This document shows positions 54,478-63,057 of a stretch of 64,000 bases of DNA, piece after piece. The stretch is from Pseudobdellovibrio sp031428275. GTDB taxonomy: Bacteria > Bdellovibrionota > Bdellovibrionia > Bdellovibrionales > Bdellovibrionaceae. Location: contig JANPPC010000007.1 of NCBI GenBank assembly GCA_031428275.1, positions 124,001-188,000 on the forward strand. Direction: 5' to 3'. A program made the position numbers and the translations under genes. The notes beneath the pieces are model-generated. The model was not told the origin of the DNA. It saw only the letters and a program-made list of their open reading frames with translations, and searched no databases. How positions within the stretch are numbered: position 1 is the first letter of the stretch; every line of letters begins with the position of its first letter.

Positions 54478-55896
54478 ATGGCTTTCAAAACGAAAATCGC
54501 ATTAACGACCTTGTCTATCTGTTTAAGTACGACCGCTTGGGCTCAACAATTAAGACTGAGCCAAGGGCTAACGATGAACGGTGGCCGAGTGGCGACCGAA
54601 GAAAATATCGTGGCTGCACGGGCATCGACCTTAGTGGAAGTCTACGACATGGCGATCGATAAAAATCTTCAATATCTTATTAATGATCAAAATTATCGAG
54701 CGGTTTTTACCCGCATCGAACAAGCTAAATCAAAACTTCGCCCGACAGCTTACGCTGAGGCGCGCGCCGGTTATTCAACCATGGGCCAAACAGCTCATAG
54801 TTATTTAAGTGCGTCAGCCAGTTTAAATGCCAACTGGGCAATCTATAACAAAGAATTAAATCTAGGCGTCAGCATTTCTGAAATGGAAGTTCAATTAGCT
54901 GAGCGGCAATTGGGTTTAGCTCGACAAGAATTAATGGGCTTAGTGGCTAAGTCTTATTTAAATTTAGTCGCAAAAGAAGATCTCGTTAAATTATCACAAG
55001 AGCGCGTACATAACTTACGTAAGGTATTAGGCTCAGCCAAAAATCTAGTAAGTATCGGAGTACAAACGAACGATATTTTAGGGCCCGCTCAACTTGATTT
55101 ACAACAGGCTCAAATTAAATTAATGGAAGCAACGCAAAGTCGTGATTCAGCACAAACACGTTTTGAAAGTGATTTCGGAGTTTCATTCAAAGCTTATTTA
55201 TCAGCTCGCGGCGCTGTGATTCCGTCGATTAGTCAAAAATCAGTTTCAGACTGGTTAAATGAGGCAGAACAAAACTCAGTCAGAATTCAGATTCAGCAAT
55301 TAACAGCCGAAATTGCTAAAGTTCAAATTAAAAAACAAGATGCGATCGGTAAATCACGCATTGACTTGCAAGCACGCCTTGGAGTTGATCGAAACCCTTC
55401 ATTACCTTTTGCAGGTGACCTCAGCGGCCAAAATCGTCTTCAGCGTGGTAATTCGATCTTTATCGTTTGGACGAAACCTATCTGGGACGGCAGATTCCGT
55501 TCCGCAGCAACCGACGAAGCCGTTCACCGTCAGGTATCAGCGGAGTTACAAACTGATTATGCCCGTAAACAAGTGCGCGATGATATTATGGCAGCTTTAG
55601 ATAATTATCGTTTGGCTGTTAATACAATTGGTGTTCAACGCCAGGTTGTCGGAACTTCGCAGGGCATTATCAAATCCATCGAAAATGGTGCGATTGCGGG
55701 TGAGGTCAACTACGACCGCTTGTTGCAAGAAGTAAATCGCTTGTACGATAATAAGTTTGATCTATCGCAAACAAATATCAAAGCCTTAGAAGCTTACATC
55801 CAATTAAAACTAGCAGCCGGTACTTTAGACGCAAACGATTTATCATTAATCAGTTTGTCTTTGAAGCCAACGGCACCGAACGTTAGCGCTGATTAA
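54478..55896 (+). CDS. TolC-family outer membrane protein
   Basis: 472 residues from the ATG at 54478 with AGGAG upstream. Signal peptide 1-22 ends AWAQ. The mature chain is two repeats of long helices (AGYSTMGQTAHSYLSASASLNANWAIYNKEL, in part, and the late QLRSI-type DNYRLAVNTIGVQRQVVG) with outer-membrane strands, as in TolC/OEP. Over the mature part it resembles exporters of type I secretion. No inner-membrane partner is adjacent, so its pump partner is unlinked. Convergent with trpS. Confidence 0.88.
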   Translation: MAFKTKIALTTLSICLSTTAWAQQLRLSQGLTMNGGRVATEENIVAARASTLVEVYDMAIDKNLQYLINDQNYRAVFTRIEQAKSKLRPTAYAEARAGYSTMGQTAHSYLSASASLNANWAIYNKELNLGVSISEMEVQLAERQLGLARQELMGLVAKSYLNLVAKEDLVKLSQERVHNLRKVLGSAKNLVSIGVQTNDILGPAQLDLQQAQIKLMEATQSRDSAQTRFESDFGVSFKAYLSARGAVIPSISQKSVSDWLNEAEQNSVRIQIQQLTAEIAKVQIKKQDAIGKSRIDLQARLGVDRNPSLPFAGDLSGQNRLQRGNSIFIVWTKPIWDGRFRSAATDEAVHRQVSAELQTDYARKQVRDDIMAALDNYRLAVNTIGVQRQVVGTSQGIIKSIENGAIAGEVNYDRLLQEVNRLYDNKFDLSQTNIKALEAYIQLKLAAGTLDANDLSLISLSLKPTAPNVSAD

Positions 55897-55923
55897 GATT
55901 CAGCACATGCGTGCAACTGAAAT

Positions 55924-56925
55924 TTAGAACTTTCTAGGTACGAGGCCAACGGCCTCGTATACTTTTTTAAGGGTATCTTGCGCGCGAACGTTCGCGCGCT
56001 CGGCACCCTGCTTAAGTAAATCATCTAAGTGATCGCGATTTTTCATCAACTGATCGTATTCTTCTTTAATTGGCTTCAACGTTTTCACCACGATCTCGGC
56101 TAGATCTACTTTTAAATGCCCGTACATTTTACCTTGGTAATCTGCTTCAAGTTGAGTAATAGCTCTACCCGTTAATACCGAATAGATCGTTAGCAAATTT
56201 GAAACGCCCGCTTTGTTTTCGACGTCAAATCTAATTTCAGTTTCTGAATCAGTCGCAGCACCTTTAATTTTTTTCTCAATTTTTTTCGCATCGTCGATAA
56301 TTGAAACGAAGTTCTTTTCGTTTTCGTCAGACTTTGACATTTTTTTAGTCGGATCTTGTAACGACATGATACGGGCGCCCATCTTGCCAATGTAGGCTTC
56401 GGGCATCTTTAAGATCTTATCTTGGTAGCGGTTTTGAAAAAAGCCAACTAGATCACGGCACAATTCTAAGTGCTGGCGCTGGTCTTCACCGACCGGAACC
56501 ACATCAGCTTGGTAAAGTAAAATATCGGCCGCCATTAAAACCGGGTAAGTGTAAAGCCCGGCATTTACATTTTTTTCGTGCTTTTCGGCTTTTTCTTTAA
56601 ACTGCGTCATGCGGTTTAAATAACCCAACGGAGTTAGACAAGTTAAAATCCAACTCAGCTCGGTATGTGCCGGAACATGCGACTGCGCAAAGATCGTATT
56701 ATTATGCGGATCAAGGCCCAAGGCTAAGTACTGAGCGAAAAAACTGTAAGTTCGCTCGCGCAGTATTTTGGGGTCTTGAAAAACGGTCAGCGCATGCAAG
56801 TCGGCTAAAAAATAGAAGCAGTTGTACTCTTCCTGAAGTTTTTTCCAATTAGCCAGGGCTCCGATGTAATTACCTAGAGTCAAATCACCCGTAACCGTGC
56901 TGCCACTTAAAATCGTCTTTTTCAT
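55924..56925 (-). CDS. trpS: Tryptophanyl-tRNA synthetase
   Basis: 333 residues from the ATG at 56925 (GGGG just upstream). Class I synthetase: TGDLTLGNYIGAL in place of HIGH, QSHVPAHTELSW, MAADILLYQADVVPVGEDQRQHLELCRD (in part) for tryptophan/ATP binding, and KMSKSDENE as KMSKS. The length is that of bacterial TrpS. The start avoids a 13-residue in-frame extension that would overlap the divergent pseudouridine synthase. No attenuator or T-box leader is visible. Confidence 0.97.
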   Translation of the reverse strand: MKKTILSGSTVTGDLTLGNYIGALANWKKLQEEYNCFYFLADLHALTVFQDPKILRERTYSFFAQYLALGLDPHNNTIFAQSHVPAHTELSWILTCLTPLGYLNRMTQFKEKAEKHEKNVNAGLYTYPVLMAADILLYQADVVPVGEDQRQHLELCRDLVGFFQNRYQDKILKMPEAYIGKMGARIMSLQDPTKKMSKSDENEKNFVSIIDDAKKIEKKIKGAATDSETEIRFDVENKAGVSNLLTIYSVLTGRAITQLEADYQGKMYGHLKVDLAEIVVKTLKPIKEEYDQLMKNRDHLDDLLKQGAERANVRAQDTLKKVYEAVGLVPRKF

Positions 56926-57005
56926 GCCCCAAACTATATCGGGTTCAGTTGATAGGCTCAACATTTTTTGACGTATTCAAAGCGAGCTGTTACAGTCCGA
57001 ATCCC

Positions 57006-57761
57006 ATGAACTTTAAAAAAATTCCGAAAAAGTATCAGCCCAAAGGTTACGAGATCGTTTACGAAGATTTAGATCTTTTCGTAGGCAACAAAGCCGCAGG
57101 CTTTCTTACCGTACCAGCACTTTGGAACGATAAAGACACCCTCGTTGATGCCCTGAACGGCTATGTGCGAAAGGGCAACCCCCGCTCGCGCAAAGAAGTT
57201 TTTGTCGTGCATCGGTTAGATCAATACACGACCGGCGTTTTACTTTTCGCAAAGTCTGAACAAGTTCAGTATTATTTAAAAGAAAACTGGAAATCGACCG
57301 TGAAGCACTACTATACGATTGTACACGGTAAGCTGGCTAAAAAAAGCGGCGTCATTTCGAGCTACCTTGAAGAAGATGAAGACTACAAAATGAATTCAAA
57401 TCAAAAGGGCGTCGGCAAACTGGCCGAGACCGAATACCACGTTTTAAAAGAAACTCAGCATTTCAGCCTCATCAAAGTGAACTTACTAACGGGCCGTAAA
57501 AATCAAATTCGCGTGCACATGGCTGACCAAGGCCACCCCGTCGTGGGCGACCCGAAGTACGGTACCAAAGAAACCAAAAAGCACCATCAACTGGCGTTAC
57601 ACGCAACTTCGATTGAATTTACCCATCCCCATTCTAAAAAGCGCATGAAATTTGTTGTTGCACCGCCCAAGTTTTTTTCAAGCTTGGTTGATTACGAATA
57701 TGCCGAGCAAGAAGAAGTTGATGACAGCGAAGACGCAGGCCCTTTAGGTTCTGCCGAATAA
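57006..57761 (+). CDS. RluA-family RNA pseudouridine synthase
   Basis: 251 residues from the ATG at 57006. Catalytic aspartate in HRLDQYTTGVLLFAKS, then KHYYTIVHGKLAKKSG, LLTGRKNQIRVHMADQGHPVVGDPKYG (in part), the three family motifs. Lacks an S4 domain. The exact target (rRNA or tRNA) cannot be told. The acidic C-terminus (DDSEDAGPL) is extra. Upstream in-frame codons to 56949 would reach into trpS and are not needed. Convergent with the Atm1-type gene. Confidence 0.92.
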   Translation: MNFKKIPKKYQPKGYEIVYEDLDLFVGNKAAGFLTVPALWNDKDTLVDALNGYVRKGNPRSRKEVFVVHRLDQYTTGVLLFAKSEQVQYYLKENWKSTVKHYYTIVHGKLAKKSGVISSYLEEDEDYKMNSNQKGVGKLAETEYHVLKETQHFSLIKVNLLTGRKNQIRVHMADQGHPVVGDPKYGTKETKKHHQLALHATSIEFTHPHSKKRMKFVVAPPKFFSSLVDYEYAEQEEVDDSEDAGPLGSAE

Positions 57762-57776
57762 GCTTTCTTCGTTTGC

Positions 57777-59612
57777 CTAAGTTTCGCTAAGCGCTGCGTT
57801 TAGCTTTTCTTCGTAAACTTTTGCCTGCTGTTGCTTTGCCCACATCATGGCGTATTCACCGTTTTTCGCGAGCAAATCGCGATGAGTCCCTTGCTCTGCA
57901 ATTCTTCCGGCTTTTAATACGATAATTTGGTCTGCATCGACAATCGTTGATAACCGATGCGCGATGACTAAGGTCGTACGATTCTTTGAAACTTGCTCTA
58001 GCGACGCTTGAATTTCTTTTTCAGTATGCGAATCAAGTGCCGAGGTCGCTTCATCGAATAATAAAATCTGTGGATTCTTTAGAATTGTACGCGCGATGGC
58101 GACCCGCTGCTTTTCGCCGCCCGACAATTTAAGACCGCGTTCTCCGACCGAGGTTTCATATTTTTGCGGCAGACTTTCAATGAAATCATGAATCTGCGCC
58201 AGACGTGCGGCCTGCACAACTTCGGCATCGGTCGCATTCGGTCGGCCGTAGCGGATATTGTATCCAATACTATCGTTAAATAAAACCGTATCTTGCGGCA
58301 CGATGCCGATCGATTGACGTAGCGACTTCTGCGTGACTTTTTTGATATCGTCTTCGCCAATTTTAATAGTGCCGCTGGTCGCATCGTAAAATCTAAATAG
58401 TAATCTAGCTAAAGTCGATTTGCCCGAGCCACTGGGCCCAACAACCGCGAAAGTCTGCCCCGACGGAATTCTAAAACTGACATCTTTTAAAATTTCGCGG
58501 TCTGAATTGTAATAAAAATTAACTTTATCAAATTCGACCGACCAATCGGCGGCGTGTAAAATTTTGGCGTCGGGCACATCTTTTACTTCAGCGTTAATAT
58601 CTAGAAGCTCGAACATTTTTTCCATGTCGATAAGCCCTTGGTTTATTTCGCGGTAGACAAAACCTAAAAATCCAAGCGGAATAAAGAGCTGTAGTAAAAG
58701 CGTATTCGCTAAAACAAAGTCTCCTAAAGTCAGGCGACCATCGATCACGCCGCCAGCGGTTAGCGCCATAACTAAAACCAAACACAAACCGATGATAAAG
58801 CCCTGACCGACGTTCAATATCGAAAGACTTGACTGGCTTTTTAGCGCTTGGCTTTGGTATTTTTCAAGTGATACGTCGTAGCGCTGATACTCGTGCTGTT
58901 CATTTACGAAATACTTAACGGTCTCATAATTTAATAATGAATCAATAGCCTTCGTATTTGCTTCTGTATCGCTTTCGTTCATCGATTTACGAAATTTTGT
59001 ACGCCAGTTCGTGATCGCGAACGTAAAGTAGATGTAAAAAGTAACCGTAACAAAAGTAATCGCCGCGATCACTGTACCAAATTTAAAATAAAGAATTCCC
59101 GTCACTAAAAAAAGTTCTAATAAAGTTGGAATAATATTAAACAGCATAAAACTAAGTACCGACTGCATTGCACGCGTGCCGCGCTCGATCACGCGCGAAA
59201 GGCCACCCGTTTGTCGATCTAAATGAAACTTCAAAGATAAATGATGTAAGTGAAAAAAAGTCGAAAGAGCTACCGTTCTTTGGGCATGTTGAGCCACTTT
59301 TGCAAAAATAAAATCACGTAATTCACCAAAAGTTTGCTGAGCCACCCGCGCTAGGCCGTAGCTAACGATAATTCCGATCGGTAGAGCAAGCATGGGATTT
59401 ATCGAAAGTGAATCGACTGCGGCTTTATATAAAAACGGAACGTAAACGTTGATCAGCTTTGCAATTAACAAACAAGCCATCGCTAGCACGACGCGAACTT
59501 TCAAATTTGTATGCCCGGCCGGCCATAGATGTTCGATCAAACTTTTTGCGGTATCCCAGTTATTACGTTTTACTTTGGTCTGATTTTCATTGAGCTTTGA
59601 CGATTTATCCAT
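57777..59612 (-). CDS. Atm1/HMT1-type ABC exporter (fused permease-ATPase)
   Basis: 611 residues. Six membrane spans (about 40-320) then the ATPase: Walker A VVGPSGSGKSTLARLLF, signature LSGGEKQRVAIARTILK, Walker B ILLFDEATSALDSHTE and H-loop AHRLSTI. DSLLNYETVKYFVNEQHEYQRY and QSSLSILNVGQ in the membrane domain are typical of the ABCB7/Atm1/HMT1 group, which export glutathione-linked Fe-S or metal compounds. Substrate here is inferred only from that group. ATG at 59612; divergent from the SET gene. Confidence 0.93.
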   Translation of the reverse strand: MDKSSKLNENQTKVKRNNWDTAKSLIEHLWPAGHTNLKVRVVLAMACLLIAKLINVYVPFLYKAAVDSLSINPMLALPIGIIVSYGLARVAQQTFGELRDFIFAKVAQHAQRTVALSTFFHLHHLSLKFHLDRQTGGLSRVIERGTRAMQSVLSFMLFNIIPTLLELFLVTGILYFKFGTVIAAITFVTVTFYIYFTFAITNWRTKFRKSMNESDTEANTKAIDSLLNYETVKYFVNEQHEYQRYDVSLEKYQSQALKSQSSLSILNVGQGFIIGLCLVLVMALTAGGVIDGRLTLGDFVLANTLLLQLFIPLGFLGFVYREINQGLIDMEKMFELLDINAEVKDVPDAKILHAADWSVEFDKVNFYYNSDREILKDVSFRIPSGQTFAVVGPSGSGKSTLARLLFRFYDATSGTIKIGEDDIKKVTQKSLRQSIGIVPQDTVLFNDSIGYNIRYGRPNATDAEVVQAARLAQIHDFIESLPQKYETSVGERGLKLSGGEKQRVAIARTILKNPQILLFDEATSALDSHTEKEIQASLEQVSKNRTTLVIAHRLSTIVDADQIIVLKAGRIAEQGTHRDLLAKNGEYAMMWAKQQQAKVYEEKLNAALSET

Positions 59613-59678
59613 GGCTTTAGCCTAGCCATGTCACCCTTACTTGTTAACAGATTTAGTAACCTAAGCTTAAATAAGGTC

Positions 59679-60149
59679 ATGGATAATCGCAAAGTGTCTA
59701 TTCGCAAAACCAAAAAGTTTGGCAAAGGGGTTTACGCCGATCAAAAAATTCGCAAAGGCGAAGTTATTGCCTGTTTCGACGGAGCCATTTACGACGACAA
59801 CTACGAGCCTTGGACCGACGATATGTTTAATCACGCCATTCAAATTGGGCCAGCGCTTTGGCGCGATTCAAAGGGCTGTGCTCGATTTATAAATCATTCG
59901 TGCGAACCCAATTGCGGAATTAAAGGCCTGACACGCGTCGTAGCGATGCGTCCCATCGTAGCCGGCGAACAAATCAGCTGGGACTATGAAATGACCGAGA
60001 AGAATAAATACTGGAAGATGAAATGCAAATGCGGCGCAAGCGGCTGCCGGGGCACAATCGGGCACTATAAAAATATGCCAAGATCTGTTCGTAAGAAATA
60101 TGTGGGTTTTATTTCAGACTGGATAACCAAAAAGAAAAATAAAAAATAA
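59679..60149 (+). CDS. SET-domain protein (lysine methyltransferase-like)
   Basis: 156 residues from the ATG at 59679 (an ATG 17 codons up, at 59628, is also open and neither has an ideal ribosome site). A complete SET domain: KFGKGVYADQKIRKGEVI, FINHSCEPNCG (NHSCxPN at 72-78), GEQISWDYEMTE with Y103, and a post-SET CKCGASGCRG (116-125) that would hold zinc near the SAM site. Such domains methylate lysines of histones or other proteins in eukaryotes; in bacteria they are scattered and some are effectors. No signal peptide is seen. Target unknown; no histone-like partner beside it except HU at 18 kb. Confidence 0.85.
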   Translation: MDNRKVSIRKTKKFGKGVYADQKIRKGEVIACFDGAIYDDNYEPWTDDMFNHAIQIGPALWRDSKGCARFINHSCEPNCGIKGLTRVVAMRPIVAGEQISWDYEMTEKNKYWKMKCKCGASGCRGTIGHYKNMPRSVRKKYVGFISDWITKKKNKK

Positions 60150-60153
60150 TTCC

Positions 60154-62100
60154 CTATTCGTAGCGTAAAGCATCGATGGGGTTTAACCCAGCCGCTTTTC
60201 GGGCTGGGTAAACTCCGAAGACAACGCCGATCAAGGCTGAAAAGAAAAACGAAAGTAAAACTGAATTAAGTGAAATTGAAGTGCTCCACCCGATCGCGGT
60301 CGCCACGATCACCGTAATTGACCAACCCAGTAATATTCCGGCTAGCCCACCGATCACGCTGACCACCACTGATTCAGATAAGAACTGCATCAAAATATCA
60401 TTTCGTCTGGCGCCGATTGATTTTCGTAAACCAATTTCTTTCGTACGTTCGGTCACCGATACCAACATAATATTCATGATACCAATGCCGCCCACTAATA
60501 ATGAAATAGCCGCAATCGACGCCAGCAACATGGCCATTGTATTACTGCTGCTTTGCAGGGCCGATTGCAAGTCAGCCATGTTAAAAATCTGAAAGGCGTC
60601 TTCTTGCTGAGACAACGGAATTCGGTGCTGCGTATTCATTACGTCGCTGATGGCGTCTTGTGCGGCAGAAATATTTTCAGGCTTATCAATTTCAACTTCG
60701 ATCAGATCAACATGTTCACGTCCAAAAAGACGGTACATACCCGTCTGTACCGGTATAATCATAACGTCATCTTGATTTCGCCAGCCACTAGCGCCTTTTT
60801 CTGGAAGCACGCCGATCACCTGAAAAATAACCTTATTAATTTTAACCATCTCACCGATTGCGCTGCCTTGGCCGAACAATTCTTTGCGTACAGTTTCACC
60901 GATAACAGCTAGACGGGCTCGCTTATTATTTTCTTCTTCAGTAAAAAAACGCCCTCGAGCCGGGATCGACGCATGAATCAGCGACCAGCTAGGCGATGTC
61001 GACTGAACTCGGGTGTTCCAGTTTTTACCCGCCGCCGTGGCTTGCGCCTGGCCCGAAACTTCGGCCGAGACATGTTTAATCGAAGCGATCCTGTTTTTTA
61101 AAACTGCTATATCTTCATAACTTAAGCGGTTTGCGGCACTGGACTCTTGCGTAACACCACCGACTCGAACCGAACCCGCACGAACGGTTAGTAAGTTTGA
61201 ACCTAATGATGACAGGCTTGATTCGATTTGTTTTTGCGCACCCGCACCGATCGCTAACATCGCAACCACCGCCGCCACGCCAATCATAATACCAAGCATT
61301 GATAATGACGTTCGAACTTTGTTTGCCATCAAAGTCTTGTAGCCCTGCTTAAAATAATCAATGAGGTCAAAAAAGAAAGACGTTTTCTTTGCAGTTTTAA
61401 CCTCACGAACCGAGGTGTCTTTATTAAATGAGGTCATACGCTGGTCTGAATGCACCAAGCCGTCGCGCATGCGAATCAGCCGCTTAGCCTGCGCACCGAT
61501 ATCTTCTTCGTGCGTGACGATGACGACCGTAATACCCGAATCATTTAACTGTTTTAAAGTTTTCATGATTTCTTTTTCGCTGACCGAATCTAAGTTACCC
61601 GTCGGTTCGTCGGCTAAAATCATACGGGGGCGGTTGACCAGCGCGCGCGCAATCGCTACCCGCTGTTGTTGCCCACCTGATAATTCATTCGGGCGATGAT
61701 GGCTACGAGAGCCCAAGCCAACCCGTTCAAGCAGATTCTTCGAATGCGCAGTGCCTTCTTCTTTTTTAGAATAGAGAAGTGGAAGGGCTACGTTTTCTAA
61801 AGCATTCATTCGCGGCAATAAATTAAATTGTTGAAAAATAAAACCGATTTCGTCGCGGCGAAATACCGCCAGCTCATCTTCGGATAGTTTAGAGACCTCT
61901 TTTTTATTAAACTGATACGTCCCCGAACTGGGAACATCTAACAAACCTAAAATATTCATCAGCGTCGATTTACCGGAACCCGATGGGCCCATGATTGCAA
62001 CAAAGTCACCGTCTTCAATCGCCAAATCAACGCCCTTCAAAACCTGTAAGTTTTGGTCGCCCATCTGATAAGATTTAGTGATGCCTTTGATTTCAATCAT
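60154..62100 (-). CDS. macB: MacB-type ABC exporter (ATPase plus permease)
   Basis: 648 residues. N-terminal ATPase (Walker A MGPSGSGKSTLMNIL, signature LSGGQQQRVAIARALV, Walker B ILADEPTGNLD), then membrane spans at about 268-290 and three near the C-terminus around a periplasmic domain, with the late TERTKEIGLRKSIGARRNDI motif typical of MacB/FtsX-type permeases. With MacA, encoded 6 bp upstream, and TolC it forms a tripartite pump for macrolides, peptides or toxins; the substrate is unknown. The 3' end is 4 bp from the SET gene stop, in convergent orientation. Confidence 0.93.
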   Translation of the reverse strand: MIEIKGITKSYQMGDQNLQVLKGVDLAIEDGDFVAIMGPSGSGKSTLMNILGLLDVPSSGTYQFNKKEVSKLSEDELAVFRRDEIGFIFQQFNLLPRMNALENVALPLLYSKKEEGTAHSKNLLERVGLGSRSHHRPNELSGGQQQRVAIARALVNRPRMILADEPTGNLDSVSEKEIMKTLKQLNDSGITVVIVTHEEDIGAQAKRLIRMRDGLVHSDQRMTSFNKDTSVREVKTAKKTSFFFDLIDYFKQGYKTLMANKVRTSLSMLGIMIGVAAVVAMLAIGAGAQKQIESSLSSLGSNLLTVRAGSVRVGGVTQESSAANRLSYEDIAVLKNRIASIKHVSAEVSGQAQATAAGKNWNTRVQSTSPSWSLIHASIPARGRFFTEEENNKRARLAVIGETVRKELFGQGSAIGEMVKINKVIFQVIGVLPEKGASGWRNQDDVMIIPVQTGMYRLFGREHVDLIEVEIDKPENISAAQDAISDVMNTQHRIPLSQQEDAFQIFNMADLQSALQSSSNTMAMLLASIAAISLLVGGIGIMNIMLVSVTERTKEIGLRKSIGARRNDILMQFLSESVVVSVIGGLAGILLGWSITVIVATAIGWSTSISLNSVLLSFFFSALIGVVFGVYPARKAAGLNPIDALRYE

Positions 62101-62106
62101 GCTTGA

Positions 62107-63057
62107 CTACTTACCCCGCCCGGGACGCCGCCCACCCATTGGAGAAAAAGGGTTTGAACCCGCTTTCGCATCTTTTTTTAACTCGGCTAATAAAATAGTA
62201 TCGTTCTCATTGAGGCCCTCTAGCACCTCAGATTTTTTACCGTCGGTCGTACCCAACTTAATATCTTTTGAAATTGGTTTTTTGTCGGGCCCTTGAACTA
62301 ATACGCTGGGTTTACCGTTTTCGTACTTAATAAATTCGTTTAAAACCGTCAGCACGCCTTTTTTTGATTCTAGTAAAAACGTAACATTGGCGGTCATACC
62401 ACTGCGCATGAACGTCGGCATTTCTTTTGGTAGCACGGTTATCAAGTACGTTGTTACGTTATTAACAACTTTTGATTCGTAGGCGATCTGCTCAACACTA
62501 GCGTCGATCGCTTGTTCGGGGTACGCATCAAGTCTGATGATGGCCGGCTGTTTTAATTTAATCTGCGCCAAATCTGTTTCATCAACTTGCGCCTTTACGG
62601 TCAGGCGATTCGACATAACTAAAACGGCATCCGTGGCCGTAAAAGACTGACCCGATTCAACATTACGTAAAATGACTGTTCCGTCGATAGGGGCCGTGAT
62701 CGGTGTTGGGCGGTACATACCTTCCCAACGTTTAACTTCTGCGGGCCCTGAAGATCTGGCCGCATCAAGTAAGGCCGCGCGTTCCGTCGAACTCAGCCAC
62801 GCCAACACTTGACCTTTTTTTACTACGTCGCCGATGTCGACTAAAACTTCTTCGATTCGGCCAGCGACCGGCGATTTAATTTCAAGGCGATTTTGCGGTT
62901 GCACGGTGCCGGTCGTTAAAATCGTCACTTCGATATCATCTTTATTGATAACGCTGGTTTTATAGGTTTCAGCCTCGGGAACTAATTTTTTATACGTGAA
63001 AAAACCGATAGCGGTTACGGTCAAAATAGCTGCCGTAATTACGAATTTTTTATTCAT
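62107..63057 (-). CDS. macA: MacA-type periplasmic adaptor
   Basis: 316 residues from the ATG at 63057. Membrane anchor 4-21, then barrel-lipoyl elements TVQPQNRLEIKSPVAGRIEEVLVDIGDVVKKGQVLA (in part), a very short alpha-hairpin (about 85-105), beta-barrel TAKAQVDETDLAQIKLKQ-like and the membrane-proximal domain. The ATG overlaps the stop of the TolC-like gene by four bases (ATGA). It links MacB to the outer-membrane protein. A shorter hairpin than in E. coli MacA would limit its reach; this is seen only by eye. Confidence 0.9.
   Translation of the reverse strand: MNKKFVITAAILTVTAIGFFTYKKLVPEAETYKTSVINKDDIEVTILTTGTVQPQNRLEIKSPVAGRIEEVLVDIGDVVKKGQVLAWLSSTERAALLDAARSSGPAEVKRWEGMYRPTPITAPIDGTVILRNVESGQSFTATDAVLVMSNRLTVKAQVDETDLAQIKLKQPAIIRLDAYPEQAIDASVEQIAYESKVVNNVTTYLITVLPKEMPTFMRSGMTANVTFLLESKKGVLTVLNEFIKYENGKPSVLVQGPDKKPISKDIKLGTTDGKKSEVLEGLNENDTILLAELKKDAKAGSNPFSPMGGRRPGRGK

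Noticed and set aside
55897..55923. TTCAG...CTGAA pairing between the TolC-like gene and trpS as a terminator
   Set aside because: Interrupted stem and no T-tract.
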